The position numbers and the translations under genes are program-made. A model generated the notes under the pieces. The model made no database searches, had not been told where the DNA came from, and saw only the letters and a program-made list of their open reading frames with translations. Shown here in pieces: positions 33,363 to 43,889 of a DNA stretch of 64,000 nucleotides (position 1 is its first letter; each line of letters starts with the position of its first letter). This DNA is from Acanthopleura granulata (taxonomy: Eukaryota; Mollusca; Polyplacophora; Chitonida; Chitonidae), in NCBI GenBank assembly GCA_016165875.1, contig JABBOT010000005.1:28205443-28269442 (forward strand). Direction: 5' to 3'.

Positions 33363-34225
33363 TTAGGTGTAGGTGCCGATCAGACTAGCAACCTGCCGTA
33401 TAGATATGTAACTGGCCTCCAGCAATGAGCGAGATTTGTTAATCAGCCCTTCTGTTTTATGCTCACCCAATTCAATGGTCCTAGTGCATGAGTTTATTAC
33501 AAAGCCTAAATAAGATATAATTTGTGAGGGCTCCAAAGCAGATCTTTCTAAGCCTGGCACAAAACCAAGTCACTCCAGTTTGCTCAAAACCACATTAGTC
33601 TGAAAACTACACTCTTCTTTGCTAGAAGTTATACCAAGCAAGTTGTCTACATGGTAACCACATCTTATGGCCGACAAACAGAAGTATGAGTAAATGGGTT
33701 TCATTGTTTCCATGAGCAACAGCGCACTTGAAGCCAATCCAAATGGCAGACATGCATACTGGTAGGTTTTCCCTATCCCTTGAAATTGAAGATATTTCCC
33801 ATCACACTCTGCGATATGGATACAGTCGTAGGCATCCTGTAAATCAATTGATGTGAAAAAATCACCTCTTTTAAATATATCTGAAGTTACTTCCAAGATT
33901 TCATGTTAGAAATGATGGTAATCTACATATTCATTAAGATTTTTAAATTTAGAAATGCTCTGTATTTGGCAGTTTTCTTTTGACGGACAAAAGTGGTTGA
34001 CAGAAACTGGTCTTCACATGGGCAACACCTTTCAAGGCCTGTTTTGACTGAAGGTTATTAACTCTGCGTCAATCACACTTTCTTCCAAATCAGAAAATTT
34101 AATTGGGCATGGCTTGACATTCTGCACAGGGACAGCCATTAGCTCAATCCTGTGGCCTGTAACATTTTGCAGAACACATTTATCATCTGTTAACATCTGC
34201 CAGTTTGGTAGGAACTATTTTATGT
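33363..34225 (-). pseudogene. Reverse transcriptase remnant (DIRS-like)
   Basis: In order: an approach region (KYRAFLNLKILNEYVDYHHF in a shifted frame), then DFFTSIDLQDAYDCIHIAEC with the first catalytic Asp. YACLPFGLASSALLLMETMK and GYHVDNLLGITS follow, and then the connection region (ISYLGFVINSCTRTIELGEH). In active enzymes the HVDN site is Y-x-D-D, so the second Asp is Asn here and catalysis should be lost. Stops occur near 33900 and 34060. It would have copied element RNA into DNA. Confidence 0.8.
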
Positions 34226-34269
34226 CACCTGCTACATAACCACTCACCTTTACCTCTTGTAAAACTGGC

Positions 34270-34620
34270 TACCACTTTGCTCTGGGGCCTGAAACGGACT
34301 GGGCCTGTAACCCTGGGATGTTAGCCTTTCTGGGAGCCTGCCGGGCAACATCCCCGAAACGCGCTCCCCTGCCACGCCAGTCTTTTTAGCCTCCCCTTGG
34401 GAAGGACTGGTATTCTGTCTTTTTACTAACTTGACAAATATTACTGATTTCTTTAACTCTATCTTTCACATGGTCCCCGAAAAGGTATTGGACGTAGGCA
34501 CGTCCGGCATCGATAGGGATATATACTTCTTGGACAGAAATGGTCGGATCAGCAGCCGCCTGGATGCTGATAAGTTAAAGTAACAATTTGTTAGTATAGC
34601 CAATGCCTGCAAGGTAGTCT
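34270..34620 (-). pseudogene. gag C-terminal remnant (DIRS-like)
   Basis: The reverse strand reads VYIPIDAGRAYVQYLFGDHV, then KEISNICQVSKKTEYQSFPR, a stop, then KDWRGRGARFG and RKANIPGLQAQS. A stretch rich in Arg and Gly near the end is usual for gag proteins of this type, where it binds RNA. One stop (TAA) lies at the Arg/Gly-rich part. Confidence 0.55.
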
Positions 34621-34624
34621 GAGC

Positions 34625-35500
34625 CATACCATCCCACATACACACCGATCAGATGCGTGACAAAAAGACTATGAAGGTACCTTGGCCTCGGGTTTTATAG
34701 TCAGGAACTATTTTCTATGAAGATTACACATACGCTGACTTTTTGGTAATTATGCAATGTGACCCCAAAAGGGCAAGATCATGCATAAAAGAGTCTCAGT
34801 TTTAAACTAGAATAAAAGCGAAATCAGTAAAATATGACTTTATCATGTCACATTTTTCATCTATACTTTTATCAATATTAAATGTTTTCACAACAAAGGA
34901 AACTGATACTAGGACATTCTGGATTTCGTTTTTGACAATAATTCCACTTTATAAAGCAAGTCAGCACAAAGACAGTAAACATTTAATTAATTAACAAAAC
35001 TTGTAACAGAATGTGATATTTCATTTGTGATACAGAGCAAGGTTAACACTGCCCCATAAAGTCAGAAATGGTTCTATAATGTAGCCTGTAGTCTACCACA
35101 CCAAAGGGTTTCATTTCACCTCATCACACGCATGTACATGATCAATGACCTACCTTTGTAATAATTAATATATCTCAACTTCATGTCATCCTTGTCCAGA
35201 TTCAACCCACCGTTTTGCATCTTGCAAAGGACTTCTTTTCTGTCAACACAAATATACAGTTAGCCAGTGTCTCATCATCAATGACCTTTACCTGAGGGTC
35301 AGTGTTAGAGCATACATTTATTACCCTCTCTGCATGTGCTTGTCTTTCTTATGTCATGGATTAGTTAGAATTTTGGAAAGAGTCTTCTGAAGACATTCAC
35401 TTTCAAATTTATGTTAAAAACCATGCACTTTTTATGAAGTGACCAGTTTACATACATATTCTGCGACAGTATACCTTATAACTTCACAATAAATGTTAAC
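34625..35500. other. No gene seen
   Basis: AT-rich sequence without a recognisable domain, RNA gene or repeat. The left end of the DIRS-like relic may extend into it. Confidence 0.35.
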
Positions 35501-35502
35501 CT

Positions 35503-35670
35503 GATTAATTTATTTATTTATTTATCTATCTGATTGGTGTTTCATGCCGTACTGAAGAATATTTCACTCAGACGACGTCGGTCAGAATTATGGTGGAAGG
35601 AAACTGGGCAGAGCCTGTGTAAAACCAGCAACGATCCACAGGTTGCTGGCTGACCTTCACACATACGAAT
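35503..35670 (-). mobile_element. SINE family 1, 3' part
   Basis: Reversed tail TTATTTATTTATCTATCTGA then TTGGTGTTTCATGCCGTACT, and body TCAGAATTATGGTGGAAGGA through CACAGGTTGCTGGCTGACC. The head is absent. Confidence 0.85.
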
Positions 35671-36082
35671 CCAAATTTTATGTTGAAACATATCACCAAT
35701 GTCCGATAGACAGTTCCACATTCGTGTTCACACAGACGCTTTGATGACAGAAGCATCGCTTTCCAAGCATCGTGGAGATTACAAATGATAGGCATGAAAC
35801 TGGTGACGATGCAGACGATGGATTCCATCTTCTATTGTTGACTGAATTCGCTGTGGACTGTGGACTTTTTTTTAAAAGTGCGCTGTTATACAATACACAC
35901 AATTAAAGCTGATGGTGTTGTAGTGGAACTATATGTTCATGTGTATCCATCTTGCTATTGACTGCAGTGCTCCGTTTGAGCGAGGCGGCAGTTTGTTCAC
36001 AGGATCTACAGGATTCCATTGTTTTTAATCTTCTAGCTGTCTCTGTTATGTGATCACAGAATCTTACTCTCGTGTTCATTAG

Positions 36083-36140
36083 ATTTATTTATTTATTTGA
36101 TTGGTGTTTTACTCAAGAATATTTCACTTATACGATGACA
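36083..36140 (-). mobile_element. SINE family 1, tail only
   Basis: TTTATTTATTTGATTGGTGT then TTTACTCAAGAATATTTCAC then TTATACGATGAC. Confidence 0.75.
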
Positions 36141-36245
36141 CCCCACTTAAACCTACCCAGTTGTATTTATGTCCCCTATGGCTGTGAACTGTAACATCAG
36201 GCCCCATCATTTTACTTTAATACACATTATGAGGTGGCATACCCT

Positions 36246-36398
36246 TAATTTATTTATATATGTACATGGTTGGTGTTCTATGCCGTATTCAAAAATATTT
36301 CTTACGCGACGGCGGCCAGCATTATGATGGCGGGAAACCAGGCAGAGCCCTGGGGAAATCCAGAACTATCCGCAAGTTGCTGGCAGGCCCGTGTTCAT
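36246..36398 (-). mobile_element. SINE family 1, 3' part
   Basis: GGTTGGTGTTCTATGCCGTA, GCGACGGCGGCCAGCATTAT, GGAAACCAGGCAGAGCCCTG, and ATCCGCAAGTTGCTGGCAGG. The head is missing. Confidence 0.85.
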
Positions 36399-36762
36399 TT
36401 GACATGAAAGTTATGAAACTTTTGCATATGTTGCTCGTTAAAGCTCGCAACATGTGCAAAATTTGGGATGGAACACAGAGGTAAGGAAAAGCAGACAGAC
36501 TGAATGACAAACATATACAGACAGATTTTGCACACAAGGATGGCACCCGTTTTAAGATAGTGCTAACAGATGGTCCTGTAAAATACAGTTACCTTTGGAG
36601 CTGCACAACAGAAATGGAGTTATTATACGCTAAAACATTCACATTTTCTGAGCATATCAAGCCCTTAATGTTAATATAGACTGAAAATAACAATTCATTT
36701 AAAGTTGGCTTTTCGAAGAATGGCTTCATGATATACAATCATCGAACAGATATTCTGCTTAC

Positions 36763-37022
36763 TTATTTATTTGATTGGTGTTTTACGCTGTATTCAAGAA
36801 TGTTTCACTTCTATGATGGCAGCCAGCATTACAACGGGAGCAAAGCAGGCAGAGCCTGGAGGAAACCAACGACCATACAAACCTTCCTGGCGGACCTTTC
36901 CATATACGGCCGGAGAGGAAGCCAGCATAAGCGGGACTTGAATTCACAGCGATCGCATTGGTAAGAGGCACGGAGTCATAATGTCACGCTGGTGCGCCTT
37001 ACCCCTCAGTCACAGAGGCCCC
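36763..37022 (-). mobile_element. SINE family 1, full length
   Basis: Complete order on the plus strand: reversed tail (TTATTTATTTGATTGGTGTT), body (CAGCCAGCATTACAACGGG), ACGGCCGGAGAGGAAGCCAG, and the reversed tRNA-like head (GACTTGAATTCACAGCGATC, TCACGCTGGTGCGCC, CAGTCACAGAGGCCCCC). Confidence 0.9.
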
Positions 37023-37029
37023 CACAGAT

Positions 37030-37735
37030 ATTCTTAGACAAACTTCACATAAAAACTACCAAATCAGTTGAGCACTCTCTTCTAGTTTATGTTGTTCTTA
37101 CAGGACTTAAATACCCAAAACCCACTTCTTTTTTCCCCCCTTTTTCCTCAGTCACTATATCCTGATCTAGGCTGATTTTGAATCTCATGATGTCTGGGCA
37201 TCACAAGTACAAATCAAGAAATAAAATTATTTCAAATTCATTAAGGATGATTTAGTTTGTTATCTATAAAACTGTTCTGAAAAGGCTTCACAGGGTTATT
37301 TAGGTAACAATCGTGGTTTTGGCCTCTGTTTATTATGTTAATCAAGTCTGTGGTGCTCATGACAAGGTGTGTTGAAAACAATGCGGAGTGAAGTGACGCA
37401 GCCAGTTCCGATTTCAGTTGTATTTATAGTCTATCGTATCGTACATGTTTGTTGTTGCTGTTGTTGTTATATCATCTACAGAAATTTGATGTCTAACTGA
37501 CCTGTGACCTAGGGAACTGAATTCATTTTTATGTTAGATTCATTACTCCTGATTGCCCTGCACGTACAGATAACCTTTGCCCGGCAGTTCACTGCCTAAA
37601 AGTTACACTGATCATCATAGCCTTTTCAAACAGAAAGCTCTGAAGCAACACTGTGGATAGGTGAGCCTGAGTACCACATGCCCATAGCACTGCTGCACAC
37701 ATCCATTCGTTAAACCTAAGCACTGAAATCCAGAT
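37030..37735. other. No gene seen
   Basis: No recognisable domain or repeat except a short (TTG/TGC)-rich run near 37447-37470 (GTTTGTTGTTGCTGTTGTTG). Confidence 0.35.
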
Positions 37736-37740
37736 ACAAC

Positions 37741-37966
37741 AACCTGATACACTCCGCAGCCGGGAAAACGCCATTTCTGCCAGCATTTCAGGTCAGTTTA
37801 ACATCAATGGTACATACAACAACCTGATACACTCCACAGCCGGGAAAACGCCATTTCTGCCAGCATCTCAGGTCAGTTTAACATCAGTTGTACATATAAC
37901 AACCTGATACACTCCGCAGCTGGGAAAACGCCATTTCTGCCAGCATCTCAGGTCAGTTTAATATCG
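37741..37966. repeat. 80-bp tandem repeat, 2.8 units
   Basis: AACCTGATACACTCC(G/A)CAGC starts at 37741, 37821 and 37901. Units are almost identical and contain GGGAAAACGCCATTTCTGCC and CAGGTCAGTTTAA. The high identity suggests a young expansion. It lies about 200 bases before the transposase fragment at 38160. Confidence 0.9.
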
Positions 37967-38159
37967 GGGGAAACTGTTCAAAGGATAAGAAAGTCATTGA
38001 CACTCTGATAAAAAACAAGCTGTGTTGTAGTGATCACAGTTTTGATTCAAGTTAATGTTTTATATGCTACCCTGTATGCGCAAGTATATGTACTACGCCA
38101 TAGTACCCCCGTACTATGTCTGCACCAATACACCTGACTGATGCCTCCCGACTCCTTCC

Positions 38160-39156
38160 TGTCTGTTGTAAATAACAAACTCTCACAATATGATGTGTAA
38201 AACAGCACGAAGAATCAAATATAAATCTGTAGTTAAAGTGACCTGCCCTGACCACAGAGGAACTTGTACAGAGACTCTGCAACAATACACGGCAATCAGA
38301 GTCTAGGGGCAATGGTAGCCTAAGACACCTGGCCGAGCAAGGCTTGAAAGTCAAGCACTTGATCACTGACACCAACAGTTCTCTCCATTCCGCAGTTCTG
38401 GATTCATTTCAAAGTGGTACCAGTAGTGAGCCTGTCCACCAGCTAGACACCCGTCACCTGGGAAAAAGCCAGAGAAACAAAGTGAAAAACACAGCGTTCA
38501 GGAATGGGGTCTCTCTGGGTGATACAGCTGAGGAGATAAACAGACTACAGGCCAGGTTTGCGGATGACATGGCCACCTTCTGTCATGCAGAGCACGTCGT
38601 CGCACACCGCCAGCTGAGAAACAACAGCATTACTGAAACGATATATGACTTTTGTAGTAGATGCCATTATCAAATGCTATCAAGGGGACCCTTCATTTCG
38701 TCAAATGCATTCGTATGTATGCAAGGCAACAAGAGCAGACAAGCTAGTGAAGAATTCAAACTGCCTCCCCTTACCTGTGAGATTCAACCTCAGCAAACCT
38801 GAGTCAGAGGCAAAACTGAGGGAATGTGTTCATTTCAGACTGGAAACACACACTCTGGACAAAACTGTGCATGTACTGAATTTGTAAAATGTGAAGCAGT
38901 GAACAGAGGACTGAGTAAATCTAAACCAAAGAAGAAAACTTTGTCCAGAAACTTTCCTGGGAGGGAAAGTAGCAGGCAAATAGCAGGTGACAGCTTGTTA
39001 GAAAATCAGAAAATTCCTCAGCAAAAATATTCACGGGTCATCAAGAAGAAAACACTCCACCAACTAATGAGAACCTTAATAAAGACAAATCTAGTTATTA
39101 TAAGAAAGATATGTAAAAACCTTTGTGTGAAGAAGGGACAGTTCCTAATTTTTTAA
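38160..39156 (+). pseudogene. Mutator-like transposase, C-terminal half
   Basis: In pieced frames: MCKTARRIKYKSVVKVTC then PDHRGTCTETLQQYTAI (a C-x-x-H-x-G-x-C motif). Next come KVKHLITDTNSSLHSAVLD (an Asp motif) and HQLDTRHLGKSQRNKVKN, followed by FADDMATFCHAEHVV. After a frame change it reads DAIIKCYQGDPSFRQMHSYV and KLRECVHFRLETHTLDKT, and after another KCEAVNRGLSKSKPKK and LSRNFPGR. This order is that of proteins annotated as having a Mutator-like transposase domain, repetitive in marine invertebrates. At least three frame changes occur (near 38290, 38640 and 38880). DNA cutting in cut-and-paste transposition is the family role. The assignment rests on memory of the family pattern. Confidence 0.6.
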
Positions 39157-39159
39157 TGC

Positions 39160-40425
39160 ATCATAACTACATGTACTATGATTTAAGTAAAAAAATGTTG
39201 ATTTGACTGAGAGCTGGCTGCAGGCAGGCAGAAAGAGAGAGCATAAGTAAGGTGGAGAGTTTTATTGAAGTTTGTTTTGTTGAATAATGAGAAATAAAAA
39301 TGTTAATGTGTATTATTTGGAAAATTAACTAACCTTGTTGTGTTGTTTTTGTTAAGTACTGCTTATAACAGGCAGGTGGGAAACATGATTTCCCAGACAA
39401 GAGCCATGGTTTTTGCACGAGAGGCGATTCATGTTGTGATAATGTAATTCTATAGAAAGGTGTTCAGATTTAACATAGGCTGGTCTGTGACTGACATCAA
39501 GTCAATTTCCATTCTGGTCCATTCGTCGTATTTCTGCCATCTGATGTGTGATCATATACTGCAGCCTGCGTACCCCTAATTCCTTTCTCCCTGCCCCAGG
39601 CACCTCTAATACCAGCAGCTGTAGCCTCCTCTGGGTGTTTTAGCCACCAGCCATTCAAGGCAGTCATACTTGTCCACAGACGGGCAAGAATGCCATGAAA
39701 TTCTCTCTTTAGGTTTCTGATAAAAAGCCTACATCATTGAGAGAACTTTTTTTAACCTTCACTGCAGAAGATTTATACTGTCACGATTTCCTATAGGTAT
39801 AAAAACACCAAAAAAAAAAAAAAGCCTTACTATTTATGTAGTAATTTCACACAGAACAACTTCCAAAAACTGTATTTCCTCATTTCTGTTGGCACAAATA
39901 ACACATTTTGTCAAATAACTAGATGCCTGGTTCACAACATATCTAAATATCATCAAAGGTTGACCACTATTTTCTGAAAATAAATCAGCTGGAATGCAGG
40001 TACTAGTGTCCTGTTGCCATAGAAACAGTGTTTTTCTGTGTTTAATTCTAGCACCGAGTAATTCACTTTTTCTTCCAACCTTTATTTGTCATAATTTTTA
40101 CCTGCAAAATATTACCGGGCAATGCTTCAACATACTTCAGAGATATAGTCAATCACTGTCTGCCCCCAACCCTTTTATACATGCCTGAATCTTGGGCACC
40201 AAGTTGATTTAGTGTTTCAAGGGAGTTAACCCAAAAACTTATTTCCACTTCTGAAGTGGTCCAATAATAGACACAATGCTAGATTATGCTAGATACAATG
40301 CTAGATTCACAAATAACAGATGCTTGTGGGTCGTGAGATGCAGGTAATTAATTAACAGAGGCCTTGTAAAAACCAACTGAGCATTTAATGTCTTGTATGG
40401 GTGCTCAAACCTTTATTTTAGGCCC
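39160..40425. other. No gene seen
   Basis: AT-rich sequence with a run of A near 39810. Short duplicated phrase CAATGCTAGAT at about 40274 and 40297. No domain is recognised. Confidence 0.35.
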
Positions 40426-40428
40426 TAG

Positions 40429-40698
40429 TCACACCTGTAACCTGTCATGGTGAAGCCATGTACCAAACCTCCTGAAACTCTGAAGGGGAAGTCGCTGCCA
40501 TTCCTCATGCAAGGCAGCTTCCCACTGAGCCAGATCACGTACAAGTGGATCCCTTGCTCGCACACGACGACCAATCATAATGCAGACATGATCCAGAAGG
40601 TTCACATCAGGGCTCATTGCAGGCCAAGGAATCAGGAAGCTGACAGGTGGTATGAGGAGAAGCGTATAGGTTATCATCCAGGCACAGCCTGGATACAC
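40429..40698 (-). pseudogene. Tc1/mariner transposase C-terminal fragment
   Basis: Reverse-strand frame of 89 codons. LIPWPAMSPDVNLLDHV corresponds to the W-P-x-x-S-P-D-x-N-x-[IL]-[ED]-H motif near the third acidic residue of Tc1-type DDE transposases. GRRVRARDPLVRDLAQWEAA, LHEEWQRLPLQSFRRF follows in the normal order. The N-terminal DNA-binding part and most of the catalytic core are missing and no inverted repeats were found, so this is a dead fragment. Confidence 0.8.
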
Positions 40699-40699
40699 C

Positions 40700-42245
40700 C
40701 AATATTGACATAAAGCCCTTTACAAGATACCAAATGATGTTTTCCTTGAGTAATTTCAAGCACTGCTTCAACACTGCTCACACCAGAACCACATTTGTCA
40801 AGCCATAGTTTCAAATCAAAACCAGTGATGACAGAAATGTCATCACTGTTGTTTTTCATTAGCCAAAGAGTCATACAGTTCACAACCAATCACATTTTAC
40901 TCTCTTTTCATACAGAAGAACATTAATTGCATGTGTACAACATCGCCACAGAGAAAGCAGGGGTGGGGGGGAAGGTTACTTAAGTTCTTTGTGTATACAT
41001 GTAACACCATTATAAACACTGGCCTATTCTATATAACCAACCTCACAGCAAAATACAAGCAACATTTTGTACCTCATACCCTACTATCTCTACTCTCTTT
41101 CCACATTATGTAAGTTCTTAAATGCTAGCCTAGCAATTGCTCTAAATGACCTAAAATTTTGTCCAAAAAGGTGCATCTTTAGAGGCCAATAAATGTCATC
41201 AAATATTATTTCTGGTGATGAACCTCACATTTTTCCAGAAGCACAACACCCAACACACCTCAAAACAACTTTCTAAAATGAATAAAACTCTCAGAATCAG
41301 GAAAAATAAGCAACCTGGAGATGGCGAAATTTTAGGTCATTGAGGGTGACGTAATACAACACACTGTAGAAAGCAGAAACAATACTACATTTACCACTTA
41401 CACACTAATGTCCCCTCTGGTTTCAACCACTGCCTTCCCCAGTTTCACGCTGTAACACACCAAGGCTTCAACACAGTGTACACAAGTACTCACTTCGGGT
41501 AGTGAGGTTTGTTTGTTGGCACAGCCACACTATCATCAATTCATCATGCCAAATCATCAGTTAATCAATCTGTAAAATATAAAAGAAAGACAATTAGTTA
41601 TGGCAAACAACTGTGTACTTACAAGATAAAATACTAAAGTGGGATAAATCCAATCAAAGTCAGGGAATAAAAAAAACCAAAAAAACAGTCTTTTAGCCAC
41701 GCAATAAATTAATCATGTGTGTCCCTTAAGATACAAACATCCTTACTTCTATATGACTGTCCTTTGAGTATTACACACAAGAGGCTACATATTTTATTGC
41801 TAAACTACAATATTTCTGCTGACTGAATCCCCATGTACACTGATCACCACCACACTGACAAATCAACTATGTGTAGTTACGCACACCTGGGAAGCACCCA
41901 GACGTAAAGCACCACGGACAAGCTGCTGTGACATATAGTAGATGTATATACAGTAAATGGGCCGTTCAGGGGAAGAGACTCCAAATGCATCGTTTACACC
42001 CCTAGATTTATTTCCCTTGCCAACCCGTCATAAAAATGGGCATGTCATTTCCGACAATCGTTCTGTTTTACTTTGGACGTTTTTGAAGAGTTACATTTGT
42101 GTAATTACTGAGGTTCATAGAAGGGAAGGTTCACTTTTAGTGTTAGGTCATGTGCGGTGCATAATAATGAGGTAAATAACGGGATATGTGTTTTCGCCTT
42201 AGGCAGTGTTCATAAATATTGTATAAATTATAACTTTAGTTGACA
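40700..42245. other. No gene seen
   Basis: AT-rich sequence. The small open frames at 40931-41113 and 41957-42175 have no recognisable domain. Confidence 0.35.
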
Positions 42246-42249
42246 CCGG

Positions 42250-42343
42250 GATGACGTCATCGCTCCAGCAAACTATGTCCGTAGCCGTTGCTGTATTTGC
42301 TGATGCGGTGGGTTAATAAAGCGCCCTGTTTGTCTGTTTACAG
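42250..42343 (+). repeat. 94-bp direct repeat D1, copy 1
   Basis: Differs from 42931-43024 at only two positions. It contains a palindromic TGACGTCA (42252-42259, the cAMP-response-element consensus), AATAAA (42315-42320) and a splice-acceptor-like end, TTTGTCTGTTTACAG. Confidence 0.9.
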
Positions 42344-42930
42344 TTAACGTACACCTTGAATTACTATGTAACAATATTGTAGAACGTATTTTGATGATTC
42401 TTGTGTCGAGTTCGAGTCTTGAGTAGTGGAGATTTTCAGATGATGTCAGTTCAGAGGTCGAGCTATCTACTAGCGTGTTCACATGTCGCGCGGGTTAATT
42501 GCGCAAAGCCTAAATGTAGAACGGTCCGACCAAAAACTGTTATCTTGATAGAGAATATTTTCGTGTAAGTTATAAGAAGCGAACGCTATTAGCAGAGTAG
42601 TAATATTTCTTATGCATAGCATTTATCATAGAGTAAATGGAACTCATATCTCCCATATATGGCAAAACCTCTCATGTGGTAAAAATCTACGGAAGCCCGT
42701 ATATGCCATACTGATATTACACAAATGCCGTGTATGTTTTTTGGAATATTGGTAATGATTTTAGAATATTATGGAAGGACTTACAGCAGTACAGGACAAG
42801 AGAAAACTCTTGTGAATCTATGGAAGCGCATAACAGAATAACACCAAAAGGCATTGGCATTGTTTTTGAACATATTTCATTATCTTCATTCGTACATTTT
42901 CAATCAAAGTAAAAATGAAAACTGTCATTT

Positions 42931-43024
42931 GATGACGTCATCACTCCAGCAAACTATGTCCGTAGCCGTTGCTGTATTTGCTGATGCGGTGGGTTAATAA
43001 AGTGCCCTGTTTGTCTGTTTACAG
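42931..43024 (+). repeat. 94-bp direct repeat D1, copy 2
   Basis: Second copy, 681 bases downstream. The 587 bases between the copies hold no recognisable gene. The pair could be the terminal repeats of a small non-autonomous element, or a local duplication of a short functional block. Confidence 0.9.
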
Positions 43025-43029
43025 ACCAT

Positions 43030-43630
43030 CACAGACTTCTAGTTCCTTCCTTGCAACATACAACCTCAGCCCGGAAGAGGGCAACACTGCCACCCTATGG
43101 AAACAGTAATGGCTTGGCCATAAATTTGTATCACTCCCTGGGCAACATTGCACGGGACATAATTCCACCCCACAGAAAAAACTGTCATCAGAAAACCCAT
43201 ATACTACATACATTTTCCACATGTGTTACAGCTCTATTCAAAATGCCACAACTTACCCACAGAGATTCAGCCTCCAAGCAAGACCTATGTTTGCTTGCCA
43301 CCCATGACATCTATGTGCTGCAGTGTGTCTAAAACAAAATATATATACATCGAAAAAAGAACAAAACAACACCATGAAGTTAAATAGAAAGTTTTAATAG
43401 CCATGGCCTATGATGGTAAAATTTGCTGGCAGCTGCTGGTGTTAACTAAAGCTAAGGGTCTTTGAATAGATAGACACACTAGCGGCTTATGTGTGAGCAC
43501 TGTCTGCCATCAGCAATCATATTTCACTTCTCGTAATATCCTATCGCCCGGACACCAATATGCCACGCCATCACCACCTTGTTTACCCTCCTGCAAGATC
43601 CATCCATATCTCCCACATGCTGGGCTTCAT
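43030..43630. other. No recognised gene
   Basis: An open frame at 43051-43332 (93 codons, starting TTGCAACATACAACC) follows repeat D1 copy 2, but no known domain is visible. It could be an exon after the acceptor-like end of D1, which is speculative. Confidence 0.25.
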
Positions 43631-43632
43631 GC

Positions 43633-43884
43633 TAGTACACCAGGGTTGGGTCATACCAAAGACTTCAAAAATGGTACTTGTTGCTGCCTCGCTTAGCACT
43701 CAGCAATGAGAGGTTAAAGCAAGGAAACAGGCCTGGTCAGCTCGCTGTGAGTGTAATGTGATGTTCCAATGGCAGCACTTTGGTGACATGGACTCGCCCT
43801 GCCACAAGAAGACACACTCAATGTACACACCAGAAGGACTCCTCGTCATCATATGACTGAAACATTGTTAAGTACGATAAGCCA
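43633..43884 (+). mobile_element. SINE family 2, 5'-degraded
   Basis: GACTTCAAAAATGGTACTTG, TTGCTGCCTCGCTTAGCACT, GGCAGCACTTTGG, CTCGCCCTGCCACAAGAAG, CACACCAGAAGGACTCCTCG and CATTGTTAAGTACG match the copy at 27421-27790. The tRNA head is poorly kept. Confidence 0.8.
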
Positions 43885-43889
43885 AGTAA

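Larger units (their letters stand above)
32440..34620 (-). mobile_element. DIRS-like retrotransposon relic
   Basis: The reverse strand carries in order a gag C-terminal remnant, reverse transcriptase, RNase H and the C-terminal part of a tyrosine recombinase, interrupted by several stops and frame changes. This order without an integrase, and the YR end with ATISRWLTLTLSKTGID, point to the DIRS/Ngaro type. No terminal repeats were found, so ends are set by the coding remnants. Individual parts are listed below. Confidence 0.8.

Noticed and set aside
35568..35828. Minus-strand 86-codon frame with good ATG context
   Set aside because: Its second half runs into a SINE and no domain is visible. 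There is no evidence for a gene.
43051..43332. 93-codon frame directly after repeat D1
   Set aside because: No domain or splice partner could be shown. Kept only as a note in the D1 entries.
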